The notes: generated by a model not told the origin, from the sequence alone. A stretch of DNA of 64,000 nt from Amoebidium appalachense (GCA_963693365.1 CAVNZM010000015.1:5952001-6016000), one strand, 5' to 3'; shown: positions 1 through 10,314, numbered from the stretch's first letter. Made by a program: numbers and translations.

Positions 1-279
1 GCTAAAAACTGTCGTGCTTATATACCTAAGCCTACCGATCTGAGCCAATCAAAAATCGATCTAGTGATATGTGAAATCTGATCCGAGCCAATCATAACTC
101 GGTCTAGTGATCTGTGGTATCTGATGTTTTGATTGGCTAATAGGTGCCCGTGTGCGGGCAGCCAACCGCTAACTGCTAAAACACGAAATGAAGCCTACCT
201 GGTTATGTTGGTATCGAACACCCATCCTACGTGTTTACCCAGAAAAATATTTATGTCAATAATTTCCACAAATAAAACC
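1..279 (-). repeat. A repeat of a YR retroelement that continues off the left edge
   Basis: This is the 5' terminal A repeat of another copy of the DIRS-order element described at 6,855-12,310. It matches the A repeats at 7,074-7,424 and 12,031-12,310 and ends with the same AAATAAAACC at 279. In element orientation it reads leftward, so any gag, RT and YR of this copy would lie outside the window. The other arm of the inverted duplication (47,425-47,440) carries the same flanking sequence without an element, so it acts as an empty site. Confidence 0.85.
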
Positions 280-394
280 GAAACACTACGATGATACGTA
301 ACCCATACATACGACTTATCAATATCATCATTTCGATATCCATACGTTGTCTTTCGGACGGGAGCTAAAACACAATGATGGGGGGGGGGGGGGG

Positions 395-535
395 GGGTTT
401 GAATGCAGAATACGGTACGAAATACGCATACACGATGAGAAGCATGGTGCAGGACACATGCAAAGGCAAACATTCAAGCACGCAACATCAGCCATGTGCA
501 CAGTATGCGTCATAAGCAGAGCCCATCCTCAGGGA
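395..535. repeat. Dispersed ~145-bp segment bounded by G/C runs (copy 1)
   Basis: In reverse complement this matches 47,184-47,330 and, at roughly 94% by eye, 60,926-61,068 inside intron 1 of the host gene at 60.8 kb. In all three copies a long C run precedes it and CAAACCCCCC follows. Confidence 0.8.
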
Positions 536-574
536 GGACGCAAGGGGGGGGGGGGGGGGGGGGTAGTTGTTTAC

Positions 575-1183
575 CTTGCTGATCTCTGATGGCCGAGCAC
601 CACCCTCGTAGTCAGGCATGTCAGCTCCATACTTCACAGCTGACCACGAAATCTGAGTGGCAGACTTGTGGGCCATTGGATCCCGCAGTCCGCACTCAAA
701 TGTGTGGAGCATGAAGCTGAAGAGCTCGGGCAACGCCTTTTGAAACTCCTGTGTGGGTGTTGGTGTGTGTGTTGCGTGTACGTACACGTAAGCATGTGTG
801 TATGTGGTGATGAGGAAAGGGGGTATTCTCCATTAGCAGCAAATAAAACCGAATTCGACAATGAAAAATCTGAAATGACTTGAGGAAGTGGGAAGCTGAA
901 TGGATACTGGATAACCATGCATGTACCGTTTCTCTGAGTGATAAGGATTTGATGTCTTGTGTGGTTATGTGTTGGTGAATCGTACGTGGGACAACAGGGG
1001 GAGGTGGGAGGGAGGGAGTGGGAGTGAGTGTGTGTGTGTGGGGGGGGGGGGGGGGGGGGGGGGGTCACAGTGCATTAAGAATGAACCAACAAGGAAGAAC
1101 AACAACATTAAACATGAATAAGCATGTTAAAAAAAGCAGCATGAGAAGATTTCGTCTTTGATTGGGGTGTGGTGTGTGTGTGT

Positions 1184-1220
<37 letters not shown>

Positions 1221-1490
1221 ATGGGCACAAACGTTTAGTGTCTTGAAGCTGCTGAGGCGGTTCTTGATGTAGGAGCCGTTGATGGGGGACATGCACATGA
1301 TGCGGTGAAGGGCGGGGTTGCCCCATGGGTTGCCCCTCACCGGATCGACGCTGTACATGCGGCCACAGGGATGGTTGTTGCACTCAACTTGAACCTCCAC
1401 CAACCACCCCTCCCACGTCTTCTTGCGGCACCTAACCTGGTCTGCCAACTTGTCGGGGTCGGCGGCATTGACAGGGGCAACCTGGAACAT
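575..1490 (-). CDS. Two-exon coding module of unknown function, left-arm copy
   Basis: I do not recognise this protein. Two exons can be defined by splice signals and phase. Exon 1,490-1,233 (86 codons) follows an AACACAG acceptor, begins MFQVAPVNAADP and ends SSFKTLN before a GTTTGT donor. Exon 748-575 (58 codons) follows CACACAG, begins EFQKALPEL, contains HTFECGLRDPM, and ends PSEISK before GTAAAC. Both exons are phase 0, so they join without a break. The intervening sequence carries long G runs and CA repeats. The first exon holds three cysteines (VRCRK, VECNNHPCG), and no membrane segment is evident. The gene is probably incomplete: upstream and downstream exons were not identified. The copy at 46,230-47,140 preserves both exons, their lengths and frame with only a few amino-acid changes (A/S near the start, S/P, F/L), which suggests coding constraint or recent duplication. 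Confidence 0.55.
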
Positions 1491-1748
1491 CTGTGTTGGT
1501 GGGCATGGAGGCATTTGACAGCTTTTTGGAAGGGGGGGGGGGAGGGGGGAGGGGGGGGGATGGGAGGGGCTTTTGGTGTGTGTGTGTTTTTTTGTTTGTG
1601 TGGGTGGGGAAGTGAGTGAGTGAGTGTGTGTGTGTGTGTTTGGGGGGGGGGGGGGGGGGGGGGGTTAGAATGAATGAATAACACTAAATGCTAACATGTG
1701 AAACACGCGTACGTTGTGCTGAAAGACAAAAGCACAAACTTATGAAGT

Positions 1749-2300
1749 CTAGAGAAGCAGAAAATAGCTTGAACGACTGGTGGAGGGGATGATAGCTATA
1801 GTGCTAACAGGAAAAGTAGTGCCCACAGTCGCTGGTTCATGAACGTGAAAAGGCAACGTGCATCTGCAGCCAGCAGAACACACGCACACGCACGCACACA
1901 CACACACATAAACACACACGCACACAGACACAGACACAGACACAGATATAATCACAGGCACGGACACAGACCAGACAGACAAACGCCATATGCACAAAAG
2001 CAGGCAACACAAAACTAACCTTCAAACGGCCTTTCAGCCGTTAGGCGAAGATGCTTCAGCATGCAGCATGGTCGAAACCATTCAGCACGGTGGCTGCGCG
2101 ACCTGCGGAGGGGACCTGTGACCAGGCGACCTGCGGGAAGGGAACTGCGACCAGGCGACCTGCGGGAAGGGACCTGCGGAACTGCGGACCTGCGGGAAGG
2201 GGGAAAAGAAATGGAGCAAACAACGTGCGTACAGGCTTAAACGGACAAAAAATTGCAAACCGGATTGGGTTTAGCCAATCACTATTTGCTATTTGCTATA
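1749..2300. repeat. ~550-bp dispersed repeat unit with CA tract and GC-rich minisatellite
   Basis: The unit begins near GAAGTCTAGAGAAGCAG, holds a (CA)n/(ACAG)n tract, then several copies of a roughly 30-bp unit built on GCGACCTGCGGGAAGGGA, and ends near GCAAACCGGATTGGG. Related copies are at 17,598-17,950 (interrupted), 18,004-18,560 and, inverted, 45,413-45,975. Open frames through it are low-complexity and are not supported as genes. Confidence 0.8.
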
Positions 2301-2769
2301 GTTCGGTTTAGTAACCGCCGCGCCTGATTAGGGAAAAGATAAAAATAGATTTCGGCTCGCGCGCGCGCGTGCATCAGCTTGGTGCCCTTAGCGGTGCCCT
2401 TAGTCACAACTATCAGACTATAGTTACGTGTCCTCCACGTGACCCCAGTCTTCCGAGGTGGTGTCATAGGTGGGCGCCAACACCAATAAATTGACTGGTG
2501 ACGGGTGTACAACCAAAGAAACTCAGCAGCACATATAATAACGTTGATGCTATACCCTGCCTAGTTGACGTAATAACTAGTGCACCATCGCACGCGTGAC
2601 CCCCCCCCCCCCCCCCCCCTGGGGGGGTGTTTTTGCCACGCGGTACCCCTGATATTGTAGGTGTACACTGCCCCCACAACCCCAACTGTGTGCTGAATAT
2701 CTCGTGCTAGGAAACCAATAACGCGAAAGTATCACATGCTGCATGATATATGATGTATATGGTACAAAG

Positions 2770-5335
2770 GGGGTTTCAATCCGGGCTACAATGTTGTGTT
2801 TTTTTCGGGTGACCCTCGTACTCCAGAGGCACACTCACCATCCCCCCCATAAACTTTGTGGTAAATTTCTCGTGCCAGAAGCTGTTCTGTGGGTAGTTAT
2901 TGAAAAAACCAATAATGTGCAAGTAACATATGTACATATACTATGCTACAAGGGGGGTTCTATACGAGCTACAACGTTGTGTTTTTTTCGTGTGACCCTC
3001 GCACTCCAGGGGCACATTCCCCATCCCCCCCATAAACTGTGTGGTAACTTTCTCGTGCTAGAAGCTGTTCTGTGGGTAGTTATTGAAAAAACCAATAATG
3101 TGTAAGCAACGCATGTACATATACTATGCTACAAGGGGGGTTCTATTCGAGCTACAACGTTGTGTTTTTTTCGTGTGACCCTCGTACTCCAGGGGCACAT
3201 TCCCCATCCCCCCCATAAACTGTGTGGTAAAGTTCTTGTGCTAGAGGCTGTTCTGTTGGTAGTTATTGAAAAAACCAAAAATGTCTACTGAGGTAACACA
3301 TGGACATATACTATGCTACAAGGGGGGTTCTATTCGAGCTACAACGTTGTGTTTTTTTCGTGTGACCCTCGTACTCCAGGGGGCACATTCCCCATCCCCC
3401 CCATAAACTGTGTCGTAAATTTCTCGTGCTGGAAGCTGTTCTGTGGGTAGTTTTGGAAAAAACCAAAAATGTCTAGGTAACATATGTACATATACTATGC
3501 TACAAGGGGGGGTTCTATTCGAGCTACAACGTTGTGTTTTTTTTTGTGTGACCCTCGTACTCCAGGGGCACATTCCCCATCCCCCCCATAAACTGTGTGG
3601 TAAAGTTCTCGTGCTAGAAGCTGTTCTGTGGGTAGTTATTGAAAAAACCAATAATGTGTAAGCAACACATGTACATATTCTATGCTACAAGGGGGGTTCT
3701 ATACGAGCTACAACGTTGTGTTTTTTTTTGTGTGACCCTCGTACTCCAGGGGCACATTCCCCATCCCCCCCATAAACGCTGTGGTAAATTTCTCGTGCTA
3801 GAAGCTGTTCTGTGGGTAGTTATCGAAAAAAACCAATATTGTCTAGGTAACACATGTACATATACTATGCTACAAGGGGGGTTCTATACGAGCTACAACG
3901 TTGTGTTTTTTTCGTGTGACCCTCGTACTCCAGGGGCACATTCACCATCCCCCCCATAAACGTTGTGGTAAATTTCTCGTGCGAGAGGCTGTTCTGTGGG
4001 TAGTTATTGAAAACCCAATAATGTCTAGGTAACATATGTACATATTCTATGCTACAAGGGGGGTTCTATACGAGCTACAACGTTGTGTTTTTTTTTGTGT
4101 GACCCTCGTACTCCAGGGGCACATTCCCCATCCCCCCCATAAACTGTGTGGTAAGGTTCTCGTGCTAGAAGCTGTTCTGTGGGTAGTTATTGAAAAAACC
4201 AATAATGTGTAAGCAACACATGTACATATTCTATGCTACAAGGGGGGTTCTATACGAGCTACAACGTTGTGTTTTTTTTGTGTGACCCTCGTACTCCAGG
4301 GGCACATTCCCCATCCCCCCCATAAACTCTGTGGTAAAGTTCTCGTGCTAGAGGCTGTTCTGTTGGTAGTTATTGAAAAAACCAAAAATGTCTACTGAGG
4401 TAACACATGGACATATACTATGCTACAAGGGGGGTTCTATACGAGCTACAACGTTGTGTTTTTTTCGTGTGACCCTCGTACTCCAGGGGCACATTCCCCA
4501 TCCCCCCCATAAACTGTGTGGTAAAGTTCTCGTGCTAGAAGCTGTTCTGTGGGTAGTTATTGAAAAAACCAATAATGTGTAAGCAACACATGTACATATT
4601 CTATGCTACAAGGGGGGTTCTATACGAGCTACAACGTTGTGTTTTTTTTTGTGTGACCCTCGTACTCCAGGGGCACATTCCCCATCCCCCCCATAAACGC
4701 TGTGGTAAATTTCTCGTGCTAGAAGCTGTTCTGTGGGTAGTTATCGAAAAAACCAATATTGTCTAGGTAACACATGTACATATACTATGCTACAAGGGGG
4801 GTTCTATACGAGCTACAACGTTGTGTTTTTTTCGTGTGACCCTCGTACTCCAGGGGCACATTCACCATCCCCCCCATAAACGTTGTGGTAAATTTCTCGT
4901 GCGAGAGGCTGTTCTGTGGGTAGTTATTGAAAACCCAATAATGTCTAGGTAACATATGTACATATTCTATGCTACAAGGGGGTTCTATACGAGCTACAAC
5001 GTTGTGTTTTTTTTGTGTGACCCTCGTACTCCAGGGGCACATTCCCCATCCCCCCCATAAACTGTGTGGTAAGGTTCTCGTGCTAGAAGCTGTTCTGTGG
5101 GTAGTTATTGAAAAAACCAATAATGTGTAAGCAACACATGTACATATTCTATGCTACAAGGGGGTTCTATACGAGCTACAACGTTGTGTTTTTTGTGTGA
5201 CCCTCGTACTCCAGGGGCACATTCCCCATCCCCCCCATAAACTCTGTGGTAAAGTTCTCGTTAGAGGCTGTTCTGTTGGTAGTTAGAAAAAACCAAAAAT
5301 GTCTACTGAGTAACACAGACAAACTATGCTACAAC
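2770..5335. repeat. Tandem array of a 183-187 bp unit, about 14 copies
   Basis: Each unit carries the landmarks ACATGTACATATACTATGC, GGGGGGTTCTATACGAGC, ACGTTGTGTTTTTTTCGTG and GCTGTTCTGTGGGTAGTTA in that order. Variants of neighbouring units recur about every 921 bp (for example near 3,640 and 4,560), a higher-order repeat of five units. The last two units (5,160-5,335) lose many short stretches and end in a G/A tract. The same unit forms arrays at 19,500-21,185 and, inverted, 44,062-44,990. Frames across it encode repeated YKGGSIRATTLCFFRVTL-like strings in inconsistent phases and are not considered genes. Confidence 0.95.
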
Positions 5336-5527
5336 CCCCAGGGGGGGGGGGGCGGGGGGGGAAAAAAAAAAAAAAGCCTCATTCATTTTTTGTGTAGTCT
5401 TAAAGAAAAAAACCCATAGTCAGTCCTACACTAAACCACCAGAGCCCGCAGCCGACAGCACAACAAGGGGCCAAAGAGGAAAGCACCGTGTGTGCAATGT
5501 GTGTTCTCTCTATGTGTGTGGGTGTGT

Positions 5528-5606
<79 letters not shown>

Positions 5607-5795
5607 GTGTGTGTGTGTGTCCCGTGTGCTGTGCGTGCGGTGTGTGAGGCACGCAGTGTGCGAGCAGTGGAGCAAGCAAGAGACACAAATGCGGGGGGGG
5701 GGTGTGTGTGTGTGTGGACAAAAAAGCCGAGGAAGGCGCACAAAGAGGGGGAAGGTAAAAATAAACGGAAAACAATAAAAAAGGACTCACCCCCG

Positions 5796-5862
<67 letters not shown>

Positions 5863-6010
5863 ACCCCCCCCCCCCGCAGCTAGGACACCGCAGACGCAGG
5901 AGCCCACCCACGCGACGGAGCAACAGAGAAAAAACCCACACGACACGAGTTTGGGGGGGTAGGTATAGGGTAAGTGTATGTGGCCAAATGGATATGTAAA
6001 AATCATAGGC
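5336..6010. repeat. Low-complexity block: G and A tracts, (TG)n, ~80-nt C tract
   Basis: A G run then an A run (5,340-5,376) is followed by (TG)n at about 5,514-5,603, a short G run at 5,692-5,702 and a C run of roughly 80 nt interrupted once or twice (5,786-5,875). The overlapping long frames are poly-Pro, poly-Gly, His-Thr or Cys-Val translations of these repeats. I see no gene here. Confidence 0.9.
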
Positions 6011-6854
6011 GGGCGAGTTATTGAAGTCTAGTGGGTGTGAAGAGATTAGATGTATTCAACTAATTGCATATGGTATTTAAACCATCCGTTAGAAGTTGAG
6101 GGTGCAGCAACATATCGTTGGAGTCTATTAATCAATGTATGCCAATTATAGACGTATGTCCGTCAGTTCGTGGACCTTAAATGGATACTGTAAACAATCC
6201 ATCCGGCGGGGCAGACGTTAGTGACAGTCTCAGTGGGGTGTCGTAAGAGCATTTACGATGTCGTACTAGGGGGTTCTATATGGATTGTAAACCCATATGA
6301 CTCAGACAGTTTCGAGGGGTGCAGAGACATTGATGATGTCAAGGGCCCCATATATCTTCGACGTAATGTGCAGGTCGACATACAAGTGTATCGTGGACCT
6401 TCAAAGATACTTAACCATCCATCCGGCGGGGCAGACGTTAGTGACAGTCTCACGTGGGGTGTCGTAAGAGCAGTTAGATGTGTACTCTAGATAATTGAGG
6501 CAGTTAACCCATCCTTTTTCCGCGTGACAGTCTTCCGAGGGGGCAGACCATCTTAGATGTCGTCGAGTGTGCATGACATCCAGTGTACATCCAATGTATG
6601 GGGTTAGGAGTACAGATTGTTTGTGAACCCATCCATAGGTGTTAGGGTTTCTCCCAATAGTCCCATTCCCGGCGCCCATGGGTTAGACCCCGTCCCAGAC
6701 CCCTTGCGCAATAGACCTCCATATTTGCTTTTTTGTCAATGGTTACAGTACCAATACCCTCTATTGTCGATATCCCGCCGATATGAATATATTATCCAGT
6801 ATATGTTACATCAATATCGCCAATACATTAGAGTGCCATTACATTACCATTGCA
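6011..6854. repeat. Diverged satellite of ~220-bp period, then AT-rich spacer
   Basis: A roughly 220-bp unit occurs at least twice (about 6,171-6,270 and 6,392-6,480). Both share CATCCGGCGGGGCAGACG, GTTAGTGACAGTCTCA and GGGGTGTCGTAAGAGCA, and a third weaker copy follows near 6,510-6,570. The family is the reverse complement of that at 28,000-28,830. From 6,760 to 6,850 the DNA is AT-rich with CAATATCGCCAATACA-like motifs. No coding evidence. Confidence 0.7.
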
Positions 6855-6942
6855 TCTATGAAAACTACTCCGGGACGTGTGTTGCCTCTAGGGGGACATC
6901 CCCTTGGACGAAAGTGAACCTGCAATGGTTGTAAACCACGGC
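6855..6942 (-). repeat. B2 repeat of copy A (3' end of element)
   Basis: This 88-bp sequence is identical in layout to B1 at 7,425-7,512. It runs from GCCGTGGTTTACAACC to TTTTCATAGA in element orientation and contains the near-palindrome AAGGGGATGTCCCCC. Confidence 0.9.
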
Positions 6943-7073
6943 AAGCCCCCAGTCATCAATTTATTGATCCGTGAGGTCCATGTGCCCAAAAAACGGGGGA
7001 AGTCTTCGCCCCGTGAAAAAACAGCACGTATGTGTGGATCAATGGGGGTTGTGTGTGGGTGTAGGTGGGTGGG
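6943..7073 (-). other. C spacer between A2 and B2 of copy A
   Basis: This 131-bp sequence is found only between A2 and B2 and is conserved in copy C (32,392-32,522) and copy B (17,378-17,509). It contains GATCAATAAATTGATGAC, a short inverted repeat with an AATAAA-like signal that may serve in 3' end formation (inference). Confidence 0.8.
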
Positions 7074-7424
7074 TGAAAAGGAATATATAGCTGTAAGGCT
7101 GTGGATGCTAAACACAGAAGATGTGTTTGTAGCTTGCTGATCTGCTAAAAACTGTCGTGCTTATATACCTAAGCCTACCGATCTGAGCCAATCAAAAATC
7201 GATCTAGTGATATGTGAAATCTGATCCGAGCCAATCATAACTCGGTCTAGTGATCTGTGGTATCTGATGTTTTGACTGGCTAATAGGTGCCCGTGTGCGG
7301 GCAGCCAACCGCTAACTGCTAAAACACGAAATGAAGCCTACATGGTTATGTTGGTATCGAACACCCATCCTACGTGTTTTACCCAGAAAAAATATTTATG
7401 TCAATAATTTCCACAAATAAAACC
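7074..7424 (-). repeat. A2 repeat of copy A
   Basis: This 351-bp direct repeat of A1 includes the same TATA-like TATATAAGCACGACAG and two CCAAT-type blocks (ATTGGCTCAGATCGG and ATTGGCTCGGATCAG in element sense). Its position between B1 and B2 defines the split-direct-repeat arrangement. Confidence 0.9.
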
Positions 7425-7512
7425 TCTATGAAAACTACTCCGGGACGTGTGTTGCCTCTAGGGGGACATCCCCTTGGACGAAAGTGAACCTGCAATGGTT
7501 GTAAACCACGGC
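7425..7512 (-). repeat. B1 repeat of copy A
   Basis: This 88-bp direct repeat of B2 abuts A2. The B1/A2 junction (TCATAGAGGTTTTATTTG in element sense) recreates the joint a circular intermediate would have between element ends, which is how split-direct-repeat elements are thought to template full-length copies. Confidence 0.85.
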
Positions 7513-7541
7513 ACGAGAGCAGTATGCTTGCTCCAAAGGTT

Positions 7542-8573
7542 TCACTTAAGAATAGAGGCGAATACACGTGTGGTGGTGGCAGCAATGGAGGCCGGACGAA
7601 GTCGGGTATAGATCAGGAAGCAGTCGGAGGACCACCGGCCGAGTTGTTTGATCCGGGAGTCGTCGACCCCGGCCTCAGCCAGTGCTGTGGCCCCCCCGAT
7701 GCGGAGGCTGTGTCCGGCAAACCGGGAGGGTGAGAGGCCTGCCCGGGAGAGGAGGGCACGGAAATCGGCAGAGAAAGCACTCTTGGTGTAGGGGATGCCA
7801 CCGAGACTGAAGAGGGGGTCGTCGGGTTGACCGGACGTTGTATCCAGGAACTGCCGGAGGAGATGGGCTGGGGAGAAGTGGGTGAGGGGCAGGGCAGCTA
7901 GGGTGACGTTGACACCTCGGGCCTGTACATCCGTCTTAGAGGTTGGCAGGTGGAGGGTGGCATGGGACAAAGTACCGGTGGGGGTGTAGCTGAAGGTCTC
8001 GTCCTTCCGTTTAACGTGACGGGACGGGTCGAAAGAAGTCAGGGTCTTGGAGGTAAATTCCCCTGAACGGAGGAGACCACAGAAACCGACGATGAGGGCC
8101 GTCCATAGCCGGAGATTGGCCGAGGAGGCCTTGGTGGGGCACTGGCCATGGAGTAGGCGGAGGTGGGAGGGGAGGAGGGGTTCCCTGGTGGATGAGCGGG
8201 GTCGGATGTTGTGAGAAAGCTGCCATCGGCCTACCCCCCGTAGGAACCAGGCCAGAGACTTGTCGTGGGGGTAGGGAGCAGGGAGGCCCATGTCGAGGTG
8301 GAGCCTGGTGATGGCCGAATTGTAGCCGGTTAAGGAAGAGGCCTGTACCCCTCGTTGGGCACACCAGGCGAGAAAAAGTTGCACGGTGTGTGGGGAGGCC
8401 GGGAGGGAGGACCCGGAGGAGGATTGCAGCCGAGATGCCACACAGAAATCGATGAACACTTTTTGCACCCGGGAGTAAAAGGCCCGAGAGTCGAGGTTGA
8501 GACTCAGGGCCTGGCATTCCTGCAGGGTAGTGGTGGCTCGAAGCAGCTCGGCCGGAGCAAAGTGGGGGGCCAA
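7542..8573 (-). CDS. Tyrosine recombinase (integrase) of YR retroelement copy A
   Basis: The 343-aa protein carries out site-specific strand exchange to insert the element's DNA circle into the chromosome. An N-terminal SAM-like/core-binding region (about 30-130) precedes the catalytic domain. Visible catalytic residues are R169 in LLRSGEF, K213 in TSKTD, H288 and R291 in GHSLRIGG, W314 in GRWSSD (at the second His/Trp position) and nucleophile Y322 in FLIYTR. This is the full set expected of phage-integrase-family enzymes of DIRS-order elements. Homologous frame continues upstream of the first ATG (LPFRSNTGRLAPHFAP), so the true N-terminus may come from splicing or another start near the C run at 8,607-8,628. 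It is 54 bp downstream of the RT stop and almost identical to 32,990-34,021. Confidence 0.93.
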   Translation of the reverse strand: MAPHFAPAELLRATTTLQECQALSLNLDSRAFYSRVQKVFIDFCVASRLQSSSGSSLPASPHTVQLFLAWCAQRGVQASSLTGYNSAITRLHLDMGLPAPYPHDKSLAWFLRGVGRWQLSHNIRPRSSTREPLLPSHLRLLHGQCPTKASSANLRLWTALIVGFCGLLRSGEFTSKTLTSFDPSRHVKRKDETFSYTPTGTLSHATLHLPTSKTDVQARGVNVTLAALPLTHFSPAHLLRQFLDTTSGQPDDPLFSLGGIPYTKSAFSADFRALLSRAGLSPSRFAGHSLRIGGATALAEAGVDDSRIKQLGRWSSDCFLIYTRLRPASIAATTTRVFASILK

Positions 8574-8604
8574 TCTGCCAGTGTTGCTCCGGAACGGGAG
8601 ATCT

Positions 8605-8628
8605 GGGGGGGGGGGGGGGGGGGGGGGT
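8605..8628 (-). promoter_or_regulatory. C run with AG between RT and YR genes (copy A)
   Basis: In element sense the RT stop codon TAA is followed directly by about 22 C then AGATCTCC. A pyrimidine run ending in AG has the form of a 3' splice acceptor, and the YR frame is open immediately after it. Copy C has the same layout with a different run length. A splice role is inference. Confidence 0.4.
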
Positions 8629-10280
8629 TAGCCCAAGGGAAGGGATAGGAACTCGTGGACCCAGGAGGGGAAGGGGCAGGGCTCTGGTTGCAGGGAAGGT
8701 CGGAGTCGTCGGGCCCGGGGAAGTTGGTTACGAGAAATGGCATCGGCCAGATGGTTGAGGGGTCCTGGTAGGTAGGATGCCTGTAACGTAAATTGGTATT
8801 GCATTTCCATGCGGGTGATGAACCGAATAAGTTTGGCCATCACGGGGTGGGGGGAAGACCGGGAGTGCAGGTCGGACACAGCACCCGTGTTGTCGCATAA
8901 AATACGGACATGGTGGGTGGACCAGGAGGGGGCCCAGAGGGCCACGGCGGCTGCGATGGCCAGGAGTTCGATGACGGAAGAACCGAGTTTACCCTCATGA
9001 GCATAGAGGGCTTGGGTGGAGGGGGACCAGGGCATGAAGAACCATTGGTCGAGCCAGTGGCCACCTAGACCCACCGATCCGGCAGCATCAGTGGCCAGGG
9101 TGGTGTATGTGGGGGGTGTGATGAGGTGCACCCCATTCCATGATGTGAGGAACTGGTGCCATTCGGCTATGTCGGCCCGGGCGGCAGCAGTCAGTCGTAT
9201 GTGGTGGTGGCCGGCAAGGTGTGGGTGGGTCCGGAGAAGGGCCCATAGGCGCTGGGAGAAGGCCCTCCCGGGGGGAACCAGCTGGGCACACCAGGTGAGT
9301 TTGCCGAGGAGGGACTGGAGGTCCCGAATGGTGATGGTGGGCTTTGGGTGGGAAGTGAGGTCGAGTAGGTCCGAGAGCTTGGAAGCCGGGATTCGTGCCT
9401 CCATGGCGATGGAGTCGAATTCGATACCGATGAAGACGACACGGGTAGCCGGGCCCTGCATCTTGTCTTCGGAGATGGCAATGTGCAGCTCTCGGCAGAG
9501 TTGCAGGAAGGTGGATAGGTGACGTTGGCACTGCTCTTGTGTGGGGGCGACTATAATCCAGTCGTCTACGTAGTGGCGGATGAGGGTAATACCGTGCTGG
9601 TGTGCCAGCCACTGTAGGGTGGCCGCGATCCGTTCCCAGATGGCTGGGCTAGATTTCAGGCCGAAGGGCAGTCTGGTTTCAACGTAAAAATGCCCTTGCC
9701 ATTTGAATGCCATTAAGTGGTGGTCTTCCGGTCGGATGGGCATGTGCCGGAAGGCAGCCTGCACATCTGCCACGGCCATGTAGCAGCCGGGGCCTGCGTC
9801 GAGAATGAGTTGGGTGACATCCCGGGCGCGAATGTACTGAAGTTCGTCGGGGTAGGTGATGTTGTCATTGACACTGCCACCCCGGGGCCAGGAGAGGTGG
9901 TGGATTCGACGGTACTTGGGGGGGTTCCCTTTCTTGGTAACGGCGCCGATGGGGGAGGAACGGTGGACGGGAAATTCGTCAAAGAATTGGGCCGGGGAGA
10001 GGGGGCCGCGCAGGTGGCCGAGGGCGACTTCTTTGGCAATATCCACCGTGATAGCGGCAGCTGCCTCCGGGGTGGTGGGTAGGTTGGGGCCCACCCGAGA
10101 GGTGGAGGGGCCGCGATAGCCGATGTCGACGCCGAATTCGACATCGTGGAGGAGTTGTGCGGCGAATGGTTGGTCCGGGTAGGAGGCCAGCAGTTCCCGG
10201 AGGCGGGAGGTGTCAATGTGGTGCTGGGGCAGCGGGCGGGCCACCGGGTCTGAGCCTCGGGGGAAGGGGGTGGTTAGCAA
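8628..10280 (-). CDS. Reverse transcriptase / RNase H of YR retroelement copy A
   Basis: The open frame of up to 550 codons encodes the polymerase that copies element RNA into DNA. An N-terminal region (LRELLASYP...VDIGYRGPS, about 25-60) is typical of DIRS-type pol proteins. RT motifs include KYRRIHHLS (123-130), D172 in ADVQAAF, LPFGLKSSP (204-211) and YVDD at 237-240, with KLTWCAQLV following. RNase H follows with D398 (LATDAAG), E438 (SVIELLA), D463 (LCDNTGA) and D513 (HLADAIS). The frame has no credible ATG near its start (it opens at a TTG), so expression probably depends on upstream coding sequence, splicing or frameshifting across the preceding C run (10,315-10,358). No break is seen in this copy. 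Confidence 0.93.
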   Translation of the reverse strand: MLTTPFPRGSDPVARPLPQHHIDTSRLRELLASYPDQPFAAQLLHDVEFGVDIGYRGPSTSRVGPNLPTTPEAAAAITVDIAKEVALGHLRGPLSPAQFFDEFPVHRSSPIGAVTKKGNPPKYRRIHHLSWPRGGSVNDNITYPDELQYIRARDVTQLILDAGPGCYMAVADVQAAFRHMPIRPEDHHLMAFKWQGHFYVETRLPFGLKSSPAIWERIAATLQWLAHQHGITLIRHYVDDWIIVAPTQEQCQRHLSTFLQLCRELHIAISEDKMQGPATRVVFIGIEFDSIAMEARIPASKLSDLLDLTSHPKPTITIRDLQSLLGKLTWCAQLVPPGRAFSQRLWALLRTHPHLAGHHHIRLTAAARADIAEWHQFLTSWNGVHLITPPTYTTLATDAAGSVGLGGHWLDQWFFMPWSPSTQALYAHEGKLGSSVIELLAIAAAVALWAPSWSTHHVRILCDNTGAVSDLHSRSSPHPVMAKLIRFITRMEMQYQFTLQASYLPGPLNHLADAISRNQLPRARRLRPSLQPEPCPFPSWVHEFLSLPLG

Positions 10281-10311
10281 GGGTGGTGTACCCTTGGGGA
10301 GATCCCGGCAG

Positions 10312-10314
<3 letters not shown>

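Larger units (their letters stand above)
280..2770. repeat. Inverted duplication, left arm (proximal part)
   Basis: Read in reverse complement, this stretch is nearly identical to 44,970-47,432. The order of landmarks is preserved: a segment shared with 47,184-47,330, the two-exon module, a CA-rich repeat unit, a GC-rich minisatellite, then the first 184-bp tandem units. Most differences are in the length of G/C runs, with a few substitutions. The arm contains the module exons at 575-748 and 1,233-1,490 (minus strand). Confidence 0.9.

Noticed and set aside
2743-5120. Repeated ORFs encoding YKGGSIRATTLCFFRVTL-like peptides
   Set aside because: They come from the 184-bp satellite. Frame and length change from unit to unit, and frames are equally open on both strands.
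2770-5335. CRISPR-like array
   Set aside because: The whole 184-bp unit is repeated, with no short repeat and unique spacers, and the setting is eukaryotic.
5431-6006. 191-codon minus ORF and overlapping poly-Pro/poly-Gly frames
   Set aside because: Pure low-complexity translation of TG and C runs.
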